Below, piece by piece: positions 53,183 through 61,860 of a stretch of 64,000 nt of DNA. The notes below the pieces were generated by a model that saw nothing but the letters and a program-made list of their open reading frames with translations, had not been told where the DNA came from and did no database searches. The translations under genes were made by a program, and so were the position numbers. Source of the DNA: Prinia subflava (Eukaryota > Chordata > Aves > Passeriformes > Cisticolidae). The stretch is from contig NC_086248.1 of assembly GCF_021018805.1 (NCBI RefSeq), positions 21,212,922 through 21,276,921 of the forward strand. The letters run 5' to 3'. The first letter of the stretch is position 1, and every line of letters begins with the position of its first letter.

Positions 53183-53309
53183 GGTGGAGTTCACATCACC
53201 AATTACAGCATTATGCACTGCACCCAAAATCTTGGAAAACTGAATATAAGGGAGCACACCTCAGATGCTTTTCTGCCATGCAACATAATCTACTCTGGAG
53301 ATAATTAAT

Positions 53310-53369
53310 GTTGTTATTGTTGTTGTTATTATTAATTATTATTATTAATAATAATTATAATAATAATTC
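53310..53369. repeat. (TTR)n/(TAA)n trinucleotide repeat, self-complementary
   Basis: TTGTTATTGTTGTTGTTATTATT runs into AATAATAATTATAATAATAA. The first half is partly complementary to the second, so it could fold into a hairpin. Confidence 0.9.
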
Positions 53370-53886
53370 ACATCAGTCGATCTACTGTGAGACTGGGATA
53401 AGAAGCAAGGACTTCAGGGTCGGTTGTGATCAGACAGAAGATTAAATCTCTTCCATTTTATGGTACATATTTGCTATAATTATCTACTGGAAACTGAATA
53501 TTTATTACAGCTCAGACTCATGATTCAGAAATTGGTACTTGATCTTGAGGTATGACCACATGTGAACACAGCCATAGTGACAGCATGTGTGAACACAGCT
53601 CATGGTAAACATAGGACAAAATGAAGTACTTCAGTCACAGTAAAATGCTTTAACCAGCTTGGTTTTTTATGGGCTTTCTGCAGTAAGGAAGAGACACAGT
53701 TAAGTAACTGCAGCTCCGTGGATGCACAATAAATTTTTAAACTGCTGTAACTCCATTGCACATCTAAGGCCTCAGAAACTGAGTTATAAGAGGGATAGTT
53801 TTTATTGTGTGGTGAACTGTGAGAAAGGATCTTAAGTATAAGCTTCCAAAATAGAATACAAGAAGAATTTGATTTAAAAATACTAC

Positions 53887-53891
53887 CCTTC
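53887..53891 (+). repeat. Target-site duplication, left copy (CCTTC)
   Basis: CCTTC before the LTR terminus at 53892, repeated at 54553-54557. Confidence 0.85.
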
Positions 53892-54552
53892 TGTCCTGGT
53901 TTAGGCCCCATCTGTGAGAAAAGCTCTAAAAGGGTCCCTCTAGAAAGAAATTTCAAGCAGCCCCTCCTCCCACCGCTTCGGGAGACAAAAAACTCCTTCA
54001 AGAAAAGTGAAAAAAACTGTTTATTAAACAAGCAAAGTACTCAGAAACATGAAAAAACCCCATGAATGAATGAATAATATAAAACAATAAAACCTCTCGC
54101 TGTTCTGAAGAGATTGCAAATTCAGAAAGTCCTTGTTGTGAGGTGTAGCTCAGCTTGCTCAGTCTCTTATCAGTCCCTCTGGCTCTGGAATGCTCCATCC
54201 CAGCCCTGGTGGGCCACAGGTGTGAGCTCTCAGTGCTCTTCTGGGTTTTCAGTCCAGAGCAGGCTGATCAATTCCATGAGAAGAAAATGCATAGTCCAGG
54301 GAACTTCTCTGCCTCAGCTAGCTAAAAAACTAACTAAAAGCAAAGGAGAGATCTCTTCTGCTGTTCGTGCTGCAGACATCATAGACTGAGAGAAAAGGAG
54401 GAGAGAAGCTTCTGCACACACAAACTACATGCCACCACCTCCCCCTCCCATCACTCTCGGATCTAGTTTTAAAGGTGTAAAACTTATTTCTGTTTCAGGG
54501 CTAAACAGAGGAATGGGGATACAATTCAGCATCATAAAGTCACCCCAGGACA
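53892..54552 (-). mobile_element. Solo LTR, 661 bp, ERVL-type
   Basis: Perfect 8 bp terminal inverted repeats (TGTCCTGG...CCAGGACA) are flanked by the 5 bp duplication CCTTC, the size typical of class III (ERVL) elements. On the minus strand the U3 begins TGTCCTGGGGTGACTTTATG. AATAAA signals occur late, in GTTTAATAAACAG (complement of about 54020-54030), and a U5 ends CTAAACCAGGACA. No internal retroviral sequence remains. The 143-codon minus frame crossing it is not a gene. Confidence 0.93.
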
Positions 54553-54557
54553 CCTTC
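54553..54557 (+). repeat. Target-site duplication, right copy (CCTTC)
   Basis: Exact match to 53887-53891. Confidence 0.85.
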
Positions 54558-55563
54558 TCATGAAAAAAAATTAGAAAGCCATTATTGCTTAATACATATG
54601 AAAAAGAGCCCTCTGTCATGGACCGTGCATATATTTAAATTCTATCAACTTGCCTGTAAGTTTCATTGCTCTAGCTTATAGGGGACATCAGGAAATATTT
54701 ATCATAGATGCTGTACTCTATACACAAACAAATTTTTGCACATTCTTGACCAAATCGTGACAATATTTTTTAAGTAGAAACTTAACATATAGAGTATTTT
54801 GGGAAGGAAGTTAGTGTTATGAAGTTAAATTCAAGGAGACAAAAAGCAAAACCAGCTTTGATTGAAGCAAATGAATGATACTAATAGATAGGCAGGAGGA
54901 CAGAAGGAGCTTTCAGATCTAGTTCATTTTACAGGTACAATACAAAAACTGGTGCTTGAATTACAGTAGTTTGCTGTTCAGTCTACAAATACTGAGGCAA
55001 TATGCTGAAGTCTCATTCTGTTTAATGAAAATGTAGTCAAAAAAGTCAATTGAACTCAGGGGGAGATTCAGCTTACTTTAAAGTAGATGCTCCTACACCT
55101 GGTGAACTGAACTGTGCTTCAGGCATGCTTCTATTTATTGTTCAGACTTTCATTATCTGCAATGGCAGACAGACACTTAGTGGCATGGTAAACATCCAAA
55201 AAGTATCATTCTCATGATGAATTCCTCCCTCTCATGCTGAGAGGCAACACTTAAATCAAGGTCCCATCTGGATCAAAGCACTTACTAATACTTATCCCGT
55301 CCCCTTTCTTCCCTAATGTTCTGCCTCGTAGTCAAAGAATGTCAGAATACCCTAAGGGGTGGCACACATACAGGACTGTGAGACCTTCCAGAGAAGACAC
55401 CTGTCTCAAAGTTCACCACAACTGCAACACTGAAAAGCTTCTGCTTCATCTCAGCAAACACAGTGATGATATTAAGAGGCTCTTAAATGGGACTAAGCTG
55501 CCACTAAATTTCTATTGATATTCTTAATTTCCTATCAGGGAAAAAAGAATGCAGTCCTGTTTC
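54558..55563. other. Unique sequence, nothing recognised
   Basis: Moderately AT-rich DNA between the ERVL-type solo LTR and the young LTR element. Confidence 0.45.
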
Positions 55564-55569
55564 CCACTT
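55564..55569 (+). repeat. Target-site duplication, left copy (CCACTT)
   Basis: CCACTT abuts the left LTR and recurs at 58354-58359 after the right LTR. Confidence 0.95.
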
Positions 55570-55973
55570 TGTTGTTGTTTAAATTTATGGGGGGTCCCCG
55601 GGGAGTGCCCCCCGGAGACCCCCGGGGTCTTTTGGGGTCGTGGTGTTCCCGTGCTGGCAGGCAAGGAGACTCCAGACGCCGGTGGGGTGCTGATGAGGTG
55701 AGGGTTTATTCACTGAGGGAGAGGGGAAGGGGAGGGGGGAGGGGGGGAGAGGAGAGAGGAGCGTCCGGATGCCTCCAGGGGAAGAGGGGCAAGAGGGGCA
55801 GAGCCTTCTGCCTTAGCATTCTTATCACAGAGGTTCAAAGGGGCGCGGTAACATTCTCCAGCCAATGAGGTTACAGATACAGGATACTGCAGGGAGGATA
55901 CACACTTGGGATAAACCATACATTTTCCAGGGGTGAGCCAGAGCAAACCATTTCCATAAAATGCAATCCCACA
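55570..55973 (-). repeat. 3' LTR of the young element
   Basis: 404 bp. On the minus strand it starts TGTGGGATTGCATTTTATGG and ends AAATTTAAACAACAACA. AATAAA is the complement of 55705-55710. An inverted CCAAT box (ATTGG on the element strand, about 55861-55866) lies in U3. A G-rich plus-strand run at 55722-55750 and CCCCGGGG palindromes at 55597-55626 flank the polyadenylation signal. Confidence 0.95.
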
Positions 55974-55978
55974 AGTCA

Positions 55979-55992
55979 CCCTTTTTTTCTTT
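55979..55992 (-). promoter_or_regulatory. Polypurine tract candidate
   Basis: AAAGAAAAAAAGGG on the element strand, five bases before the 3' LTR. Position and composition fit a plus-strand primer, though these tracts usually abut the LTR directly. Confidence 0.55.
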
Positions 55993-56802
55993 AAAATGTG
56001 AGAAGAGAAATATGACATATGACAATTAACAATTTAAAAAATGAAACAGTAATTACAGTTTTGCAACATGAAACTAAATACAATTGCAGTAAGGATTATG
56101 TTATAAGGTGAACAGTTGATCTGACCTTGTAATTGCAGTAGACGGGTTATGTGAGTTTATATTGCAAGATTTGAAACAAGTTAACAAATTTGTTTGAGCC
56201 TTTCCAGCGTGACTGGCCTAATAGTGTCTAGTCTTTTCCAACTGGCTTTTCAGATCACCACAGCCCCCAGCTTAGGCTGAGGCGCTGACCTCTGCTCCCA
56301 TTCCAGGGACAGGAAAACACGTGGAGTTCCCCGGGCTCCACACACGGCTTCAGATTCTCCAGGTGGCCTGCTGCAGTTCCCCCATTGGGGCCGGGCAGGG
56401 GCAGTGAGGAGTTTAAATCAACTCAAGCTGCCATTTATCTGTCACGGAATTCCCGTAAGGCTTGAACAGCAAGTCACCGACACTCACGGATCTGAGCCAA
56501 ACTACTCCTTTCACTTTCCAACTGGTTCAACCAAAACAAAAGACCCCCAGTTTTAGGTCATCAAAAGAAAAACAAAAGAAAAAAACTACAAAAACCGTCA
56601 AATACTTTCTCAGACACCAATTTAGGTTATCAATCACCCTCAGAACTAACTGAGGACAGCATAAACCCAAAAGCGTTACAGATTCAATAGTCTACACTAC
56701 TGAATCGCGCCTTACAAGAAGACAATTCAAAAACTGCTTCCCTTGGATCTACACTTGTGACCTGAAAAGGCCTCTGCTTTCTAAAACAGAAAACAGGGGA
56801 AT

Positions 56803-56825
56803 CTGCAATATGAACACACACAAAA
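56803..56825 (-). promoter_or_regulatory. Possible splice acceptor in the element
   Basis: TTTTGTGTGTGTTCATATTGCAG on the element strand is a pyrimidine-leaning tract ending in AG, about 230 bases after the donor. Prediction only. Confidence 0.3.
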
Positions 56826-57028
56826 GCTAGAAAGGCATAATTGTAAAACTACTTCATGGGGATGGGAAGGAAATGGACGGGTTTGGGACACCCTGCTGTT
56901 TGGCCAGAACAGCCAGGGACAGGGGCAGAAAAACAGGGAAAGGGAATCGAAGTAGCATTAACAATTATACAAGGCTGTAAAACTGGTATTACAAATTCAC
57001 TTTAGCTTTGGGGTTTGGTTTCTTAGCG

Positions 57029-57036
57029 TTTACCTT
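57029..57036 (-). promoter_or_regulatory. Possible splice donor in the element
   Basis: On the element strand CACAAG/GTAAAC is a fair donor, downstream of the GC-rich leader. It pairs plausibly with the acceptor near 56803. Prediction only. Confidence 0.3.
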
Positions 57037-57166
57037 GTGGGACTTGGAAAGCGGAAGATGGGACTGAGAGCACGTGGCCATGGTGGCCATGCGGTCACAG
57101 CGCAGCACGTGGTGTTAGCTGTGCCGTGCCGGGTTTAGCAGGAAGGGGTTAACTCTCGGGGGTTTG

Positions 57167-57895
57167 TTAAGGGAAGGGGGTTAGGGAGAAGGAGCAGCGA
57201 GGGGAGGAGGGGGTAAGGATAAGGAAGGAGGTTACACAATTTACAAAACCGAGTTTTGGAAGGTGCGGGGCTTGGGCACAACTGAAGACTGCTTTTTCCT
57301 TCTCTGATGGCCGTCTGGCTGAGTTCCTTTCGCTGCTGTCCAGGGCTGCTTGTCCGCGCGGCTTCTCTCGGTGCTGGGGCCCGCGCGCGCTGCGGCGGGG
57401 CCGGGACCACGTGTTGGCTCCGCCGGGACTGCCCCGCGCCGCGGCCGCGCCGGGCCGGGGCCGCTCCGCCGCCGGGGTCGCGCCGGGCCGGGGCCGCTCC
57501 GCCGCCGGGTCCGCGCCGGGCCGGGGCCGCTCCGCCGCCGGGGCCGCGCCGGGCCGGGGCCGCTCCGCCGCCGGGGCCGCGCCGGTGCCGCGCAGCCCGC
57601 GCCGCCGAGCCGAGGCGGTCCCGCCGCGCCGGGGCTCACGCTGGAGCCTCGCCGTGGCGGAGCCGCGCCGGCCCCACGCCGCGCCACCCGGCGGGGCTGC
57701 ACAGCCCGCGCAGAGTTGAGGCGGGCCGGGGCCCCAAGGAGCTGGGACCCGGGCCCGCGCCGGGCTGGTCGGCGGTGGTGCGACGGCCGCGTGGTGGCTC
57801 ACGAGGTCTCTGCGCGGTGGGGGAGGGGCCGCCCCGGGCCGCGATGGCCCAGAACGGCCGCTCCACCGGAGACGGCACCGAGACGGAGTTACCAT
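57167..57895 (-). CDS. 242-codon open frame in the element leader, function unknown
   Basis: On the element sense strand, ATG at 57895 sits in an ideal Kozak context (ACCATGG), 54 bases inside the 5' LTR boundary, and stays open for 242 codons. The predicted product is rich in Pro, Ala, Arg and Gly. It includes an 11-residue tandem repeat of the type AERPRPGAAPA, encoded by 57447-57578, and a C-terminal third of ordinary composition (for example KAVFSCAQAPHLP). No signal peptide, membrane span or known domain is visible; it resembles no gag, matrix or nucleocapsid motif I know. All six frames are open for long stretches because of high GC, so openness alone is weak evidence. Two upstream ATGs (57947 and about 57902) could compete. 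It may equally be noncoding leader. Confidence 0.25.
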   Translation of the reverse strand: MVTPSRCRLRWSGRSGPSRPGAAPPPPRRDLVSHHAAVAPPPTSPARARVPAPWGPGPPQLCAGCAAPPGGAAWGRRGSATARLQREPRRGGTASARRRGLRGTGAAPAAERPRPGAAPAAERPRPGADPAAERPRPGATPAAERPRPGAAAARGSPGGANTWSRPRRSARGPQHREKPRGQAALDSSERNSARRPSEKEKAVFSCAQAPHLPKLGFVNCVTSFLILTPSSPRCSFSLTPFP

Positions 57896-57900
57896 GGTCC
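57300..57900. other. CpG-rich (CpG island-like) leader segment
   Basis: About 600 bases dominated by C and G with very many CpG dinucleotides, in sharp contrast with the AT-rich surroundings and with the 3' half of the same element. Retained CpGs imply little methylation-driven decay since insertion, or a recent origin. Confidence 0.85.
57447..57578. repeat. Four tandem copies of a 33 bp GC-rich unit
   Basis: Units start at 57447, 57480, 57513 and 57546 with GCGCCGGGCCGGGGCCGCTC and differ only at the last few bases. A decayed fifth copy begins at 57579. The 33 bp length keeps reading frame. Confidence 0.95.
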
Positions 57901-57928
57901 ATCCTGCCCCAGGGTCGTCGATGCCGTT

Positions 57929-57947
57929 GCCCGACGTTGGTGCGTCA
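57929..57947 (-). promoter_or_regulatory. Primer-binding-site candidate (tRNA-Lys-like)
   Basis: Two bases after the 5' LTR the element strand reads TGACGCACCAACGTCGGGC. It resembles the tRNA-Lys1,2 site used by many class II retroviruses (TGGCGCCCAACGTGGGGC), with two substitutions and one extra base. The imperfect match is odd in so young a copy. Confidence 0.45.
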
Positions 57948-57949
57948 TC

Positions 57950-58353
57950 TGTTGTTGTTTAAATTTATGGGGGGTCCCCGGGGAGTGCCCCCCGGAGACC
58001 CCCGGGGTCTTTTGGGGTCGTGGTGTTCCCGTGCTGGCAGGCAAGGAGACTCCAGACGCCGGTGGGGTGCTGATGAGGTGAGGGTTTATTCACTGAGGGA
58101 GAGGGAAAGGGGAGGGGGGAGGGGGGGAGAGGAGAGAGGAGCGTCCGGACGCCTCCAGGGGAAGAGGGGCAAGAGGGGCAGAGCCTTCTGCCTTAGCATT
58201 CTTATCACAGAGGTTCAAAGGGGCGCGGTAACATTCTCCAGCCAATGAGGTTACAGATACAGGATACTGCAGGGAGGATACACACTTGGGATAAACCATA
58301 CATTTTCCAGGGGTGAGCCAGAGCAAACCATTTCCATAAAATGCAATCCCACA
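57950..58353 (-). repeat. 5' LTR of the young element
   Basis: 404 bp, same structure as 55570-55973 with two substitutions. AATAAA is the complement of 58085-58090. As the 5' LTR it would supply the promoter; no strong TATA box is visible between the inverted CCAAT and the polyadenylation signal. Confidence 0.95.
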
Positions 58354-58359
58354 CCACTT
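58354..58359 (+). repeat. Target-site duplication, right copy (CCACTT)
   Basis: Exact match to 55564-55569. Confidence 0.95.
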
Positions 58360-58699
58360 TATTCCCATTTGCCCACAGTTACTGGCTACTGAAACAGTAG
58401 CTACTGCTAGCTACTGAAACAGCTACTGAAACAGGCACTATTACAAATATAGGCAGACCTTAAAGTAGTAGTCCTGATGCAGCCCTCAGCACACGAAAAC
58501 ACCACAATAAAGGGGGAAAAAAACCATAAAGGTGAAGCATTGGTATATAGAAATAGAGTATTGATTGGTTTAACTAAAATGTGTAGAGTTAGATCAGCTG
58601 CTGGCTAACAAGGACTTAGCTTCATCATTTTCTTCCCTGCTCCTTAATTTAGGGAATTCTTCATGAGGACTACTAAAGTTTACTTAATGTACATTTTAC
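58360..58699. other. Unique sequence, nothing recognised
   Basis: A short tandem of CTACTGAAACAG units occurs at about 58386-58432. Otherwise nothing is recognised. Confidence 0.45.
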
Positions 58700-59099
58700 A
58701 AAGGGATTTTTGGAGCAATTGAAGGAGCTGGGTTATTTAGTCTGGAGAAAAGAGGCTCAAAGTTGACCTTATCACTCTCTACAGTGGTCTGAAAAGTGGG
58801 TGTAGTGAGGTCGATCTTTTCTCCCAGGTAACAAGTGACAGGACAAGAAGAAATGGCCTCACGCTGTGCCATGGGGGTTTAGATTGGATATTAGGAAACC
58901 TTTCTTCATTGGAAGAGTGGTCAGGTATCGGAACAATCTGCCCAGGTAAGCTGTGGAATCACCATCCCTGGAAGTGTTAAAAAAATGAGTGGATATGGAA
59001 CATGGAGACGTAGTCTAGTGGTAAACATGGCAGTGCTGAGTCAACAGACAGACTTGAGGCTCTTCAAGATCTTTTAGAATTTAATGATTCTATAAATCG
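58700..59099 (+). mobile_element. CR1 3' end fragment (sense)
   Basis: GGAGCAATTGAAGGAGCTGG, TTTAGTCTGGAGAAAAGAGG, AAGTGACAGGACAAGAAG, GATTGGATATTAGGAAACC and the tail TTTAATGATTCTATAAATCG. The 5' part encodes the end of ORF2 in decayed form. The tail runs into a (GAT)n/(AAC)n repeat. Confidence 0.9.
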
Positions 59100-59155
59100 A
59101 TGATGATGATGAAGATAACAACAACAATAATGATAGGAATAGTAACAACAACAAA
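59100..59155. repeat. (GAT)n/(AAC)n simple repeat at CR1 tail
   Basis: GATGATGATGATGAAGATAACAACAACAATAATG, then AACAACAACAAAAC. It follows directly on the CR1 tail. Confidence 0.8.
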
Positions 59156-60378
59156 ACTCATTCAGAGCCTTTTTGAATATGGAATCCAGTTTACTAAACC
59201 CATTGTTTCACAATAAGGGTCTTAGTAGGAATAACGAGAGAGAGAGAAAGACATTTGGAGGATGCAGTATTTTATTACTGAAAAGGCTAGATGTTCTAGT
59301 AAATAAAAAAATTTTGACTTTGACTTCTCTATAAAAGTAGAGATTGGTGCATTTTTAATTTTAAGATTACCTCTAAATTTTTAAAAGTATACATAATTTT
59401 CCTATTTATATATTTACTTATTTATAACATATCTGCATTAAATGCAGCTTCCTATCTGTGGAATACATGCCTTTCAACTCAGAAGACTTATAAATGAGAA
59501 TGTAAAATTATAAATAAAACGTATTTTCACAAGAATATAAGTTTTATTTGTCATTTGTAGTTCTATTAATGTGAAAATCCTTGAGTTTAGTTTTGACTGT
59601 AATTAGATCTAAACTGAAATTGATGTTTTGCACGATGATCAGTTATGTCTATAAAGGTGCACCTTAATTAAGCATATGCTTTTATTCCTTACTAATTACA
59701 ATTAGAGTTCAAAATTCCACTATGATTAACATTTGATTATCACAGTGCTTTGTGAATAACAATATAATTACTTAATTTGCAATAGAAAACAATAGCTAGA
59801 GGCAATTCTTTTTTTAGTCATGCAAAATATATAGAATTAGAAATAAGAAAAGGAAAAATAATGCTAATCTTTATATATCCTTTTGATATCACCCAGTAAA
59901 ACTCAACTGTGTTTTCATTTGCATCAAAATTCCATTCTGGAAAAACATCTAGTTGCATTTGGACCTAATCATTGTCACAAACTTTATTTGGAACTATTCT
60001 GTTTGTGTCAATATTATGGATAATATTGTTTCAAATCCATCAACAAAAATCATCAACACACTTTTCAGTTATATACAAACCTTTTGTTTGAAAGATTGGT
60101 AGGAGAAATTCTTACTACTCTACCTGCTAAAGCTGCCTAGCTGTAAACTCTGAAGGAATTTACAAGGCTCACAGACATCAACAAACCTTCATATGGCATT
60201 ATCAAAAGCCAGGTACATCTTTCAGATTTCTGATATTCAATGCAAACCATCCTTTCCTTATTTTATAATATAAAAAATATTCTTTCAGCTATTTAAGGCT
60301 ATTTTTGTGATTGTCTTAAGAATGAAACCCTTGCTTTTCAAAAACCATACATACAAGCAGCCATTTTCTGGGCCAGGT
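59156..60378. other. AT-rich unique sequence, nothing recognised
   Basis: No gene or repeat. 59560-59800 is dense in ATTA/TAAT and E-box-like motifs (see findings). Confidence 0.45.
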
Positions 60379-61138
60379 TTCATAGAATGGTTTGGACTGG
60401 TAAAGACATTGATCTAGATCATCTAGTCCAATGCTCTGCCATGGGCAAGGACACCTTTCACCCATCCACTTTGAATTTGAACACTACCAATGATGGGATA
60501 TCCACAATTTCTCTGGGCAGCCCATTCAAGTGTCCCACCAATGCCATTATAAAAAAAATTCCTCTTTGTGTTCAGCCTAATTCTACAGTTTAAAAATATT
60601 GCTCCTTGTTCTTTACTACAGCCATGGCAAAAAGCCTTTCTTCTTCCTTCTTATAAGCGCACTTTAATTATTGAGAGACCACAACAAGGTCTTGCCAGGG
60701 CCTTCTCTTCTCCATATTGAAGAACACTCTCTTAGCCTATCCTTAGAGGAGAGGCGTTCCAGCTCTGTGATCATCTCTGTGACCCTCTGCTGGACTTGTT
60801 GTCATAAGTCCATGCCTTTCTTGCACTGTGTACCTCAGAGCTGGATGCAGTACTACAGATCAGGTCTTATGGGAGAAGTGTAGAGCAGCAGAATCACTTC
60901 TCTCAGCCTCTGGGCCATGCTTCTTTTGATGTATGGATACAATTTGCTTTCTGCACTGGAAGCACACAGTACTGGGTCATGTCGAATCTTTTATTCTTTA
61001 GTACACCCAAGTCCTTCTCTGCAGGTGTTTTCTTGATTAATCCATCCTCCAGTCTGTACTGATATTGGGAATTCCTCCAACTCAAATGCAGCACATTGCA
61101 CTTGATCCTGCTGAATTTTGTGAGTTTCACATGGCCCT
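60379..61138 (-). mobile_element. CR1 LINE fragment, long 3' part
   Basis: Antisense CR1: CATAGAATGGTTTGGACTGG, AGATCATCTAGTCCAATGC, TATTGCTCCTTGTTCTTTAC, AGAGCTGGATGCAGTACTAC, CCAAGTCCTTCTCTGCAGG, TGCACTTGATCCTGCTGAA. It spans the 3' end and the adjoining ORF2/3' region. Old, with many changes. It is interrupted at 61139 and resumes at 61532. Confidence 0.9.
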
Positions 61139-61531
61139 GTAGAAGCAGCAGCCTGGAGCAGCCATCCTGGCCTTAACGAGAGTCCTGTGTAGAAGAGCAA
61201 CTTGTCACGCTTAATGTTGATAAGGACCTTCTGTTCTCTAGGGAAAGATGCACACCAGAGGAATGACTGCAGTCATAAATATGTGAATGTTTGTCTTTTA
61301 CCTCCTGAATGCTGGGAGGTGGCTTGTTTGAGTGAATTGTTGAGAAAGAGCAGAAAAGTCTGGCCTGCCAGGTGTTTGCTGGTGTGGCTGTTTTGTCTTC
61401 CCTTCTGCGCATTCCCAAGACTTTCTTTAAATTTTCCCATTGTAGAAACATATAACTATTAGAGCATGTGTAATAAAGATGGATCCTACTAGAAGAAGCA
61501 GTGGTCTCTGTTTTTTTTCCAAGCTGCTACA
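61139..61531 (+). mobile_element. Probable solo LTR, 393 bp, inside CR1
   Basis: Foreign sequence splits a collinear CR1. It starts TGTAGAAGCAGC and ends GCTGCTACA (inverted repeat with a two-base gap), with TG...CA ends. AATAAA (about 61471) lies roughly 60 bases from the right end, a normal R-U5 length. The flanking 5 bp (GGCCC versus GTCTC) match at three positions only, so any target duplication has decayed. No coding sequence. Confidence 0.5.
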
Positions 61532-61687
61532 GTCTCCATAGTCTGTCAGGTTCCTCTGGATGACATCCTTTCACTCTATAGATGTAACTGCACCATACAG
61601 CTTGGTGTGATCTGCAGATTTACGGAGAGGACACTATGTGAGAATAAAAATATTGAAAAATGGTAGTCCCAGTGCAGACCCTTGAGG
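61532..61687 (-). mobile_element. CR1 LINE, continuation after the LTR
   Basis: GTTCCTCTGGATGACATCC, CAGCTTGGTGTGATCTGCAG and CAGTGCAGACCCTTGAGG continue the CR1 that stops at 61138. The CR1 then ends at the LTR fragment starting 61688. Confidence 0.8.
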
Positions 61688-61860
61688 TGTGGTAAGTTGA
61701 CCCTGGTTGAATGCAAGGTGTCCACCAAAGCTGTTCTATCACACCCCCTCAGCAGGACAGGGGAGAGGCAATAGACGGAAAGGCTTGTGGGTGGAGATAA
61801 GAACAGCGAGAGATCACTCACCAGCTGCCATCATCACTGCCATTGGTTTCTGGAGAGACA
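61688..61860 (-). mobile_element. ERVL-type LTR fragment (inverted)
   Basis: The plus strand TGTGGTAAGTTGACCC, CCTCAGCAGGACAGGGGAG, GTGGGTGGAGATAAGAACAG and AGATCACTCACCAGCTGCC is the complement of the 3' end of the LTR family seen at 29040-29859 and 45890-46341. It abuts the CR1 exactly at an LTR-type TG terminus. The other end is lost. Confidence 0.65.

Larger units (their letters stand above)
55570..58353 (-). mobile_element. Complete young non-autonomous LTR retroelement (ERVK-like), 2784 bp
   Basis: Two 404 bp LTRs (55570-55973 and 57950-58353) with TG...CA ends are flanked by a perfect 6 bp duplication CCACTT. They differ at only two positions (55726 G versus 58106 A; 55770 T versus 58150 C, the latter a CpG transition), so insertion was recent. 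Orientation is minus: AATAAA lies late in each LTR on that strand, a purine tract (complement of 55979-55992) lies by the 3' LTR, and a tRNA-Lys-like primer site (complement of 57929-57947) lies by the 5' LTR. The 1976 bp interior has no recognisable gag, protease, reverse transcriptase, integrase or envelope. It holds a CpG-rich leader with 33 bp repeats and an AT-richer 3' half. Known parallels in lifestyle, not in sequence, are ART-CH in chicken and VL30 or ETn in mouse, moved in trans by a related provirus. Confidence 0.93.

Noticed and set aside
57307..58248. 313-codon plus-strand open frame
   Set aside because: Antisense to the LTR element and runs into its LTR. All frames in this GC-rich stretch are open, so it is explained by composition.
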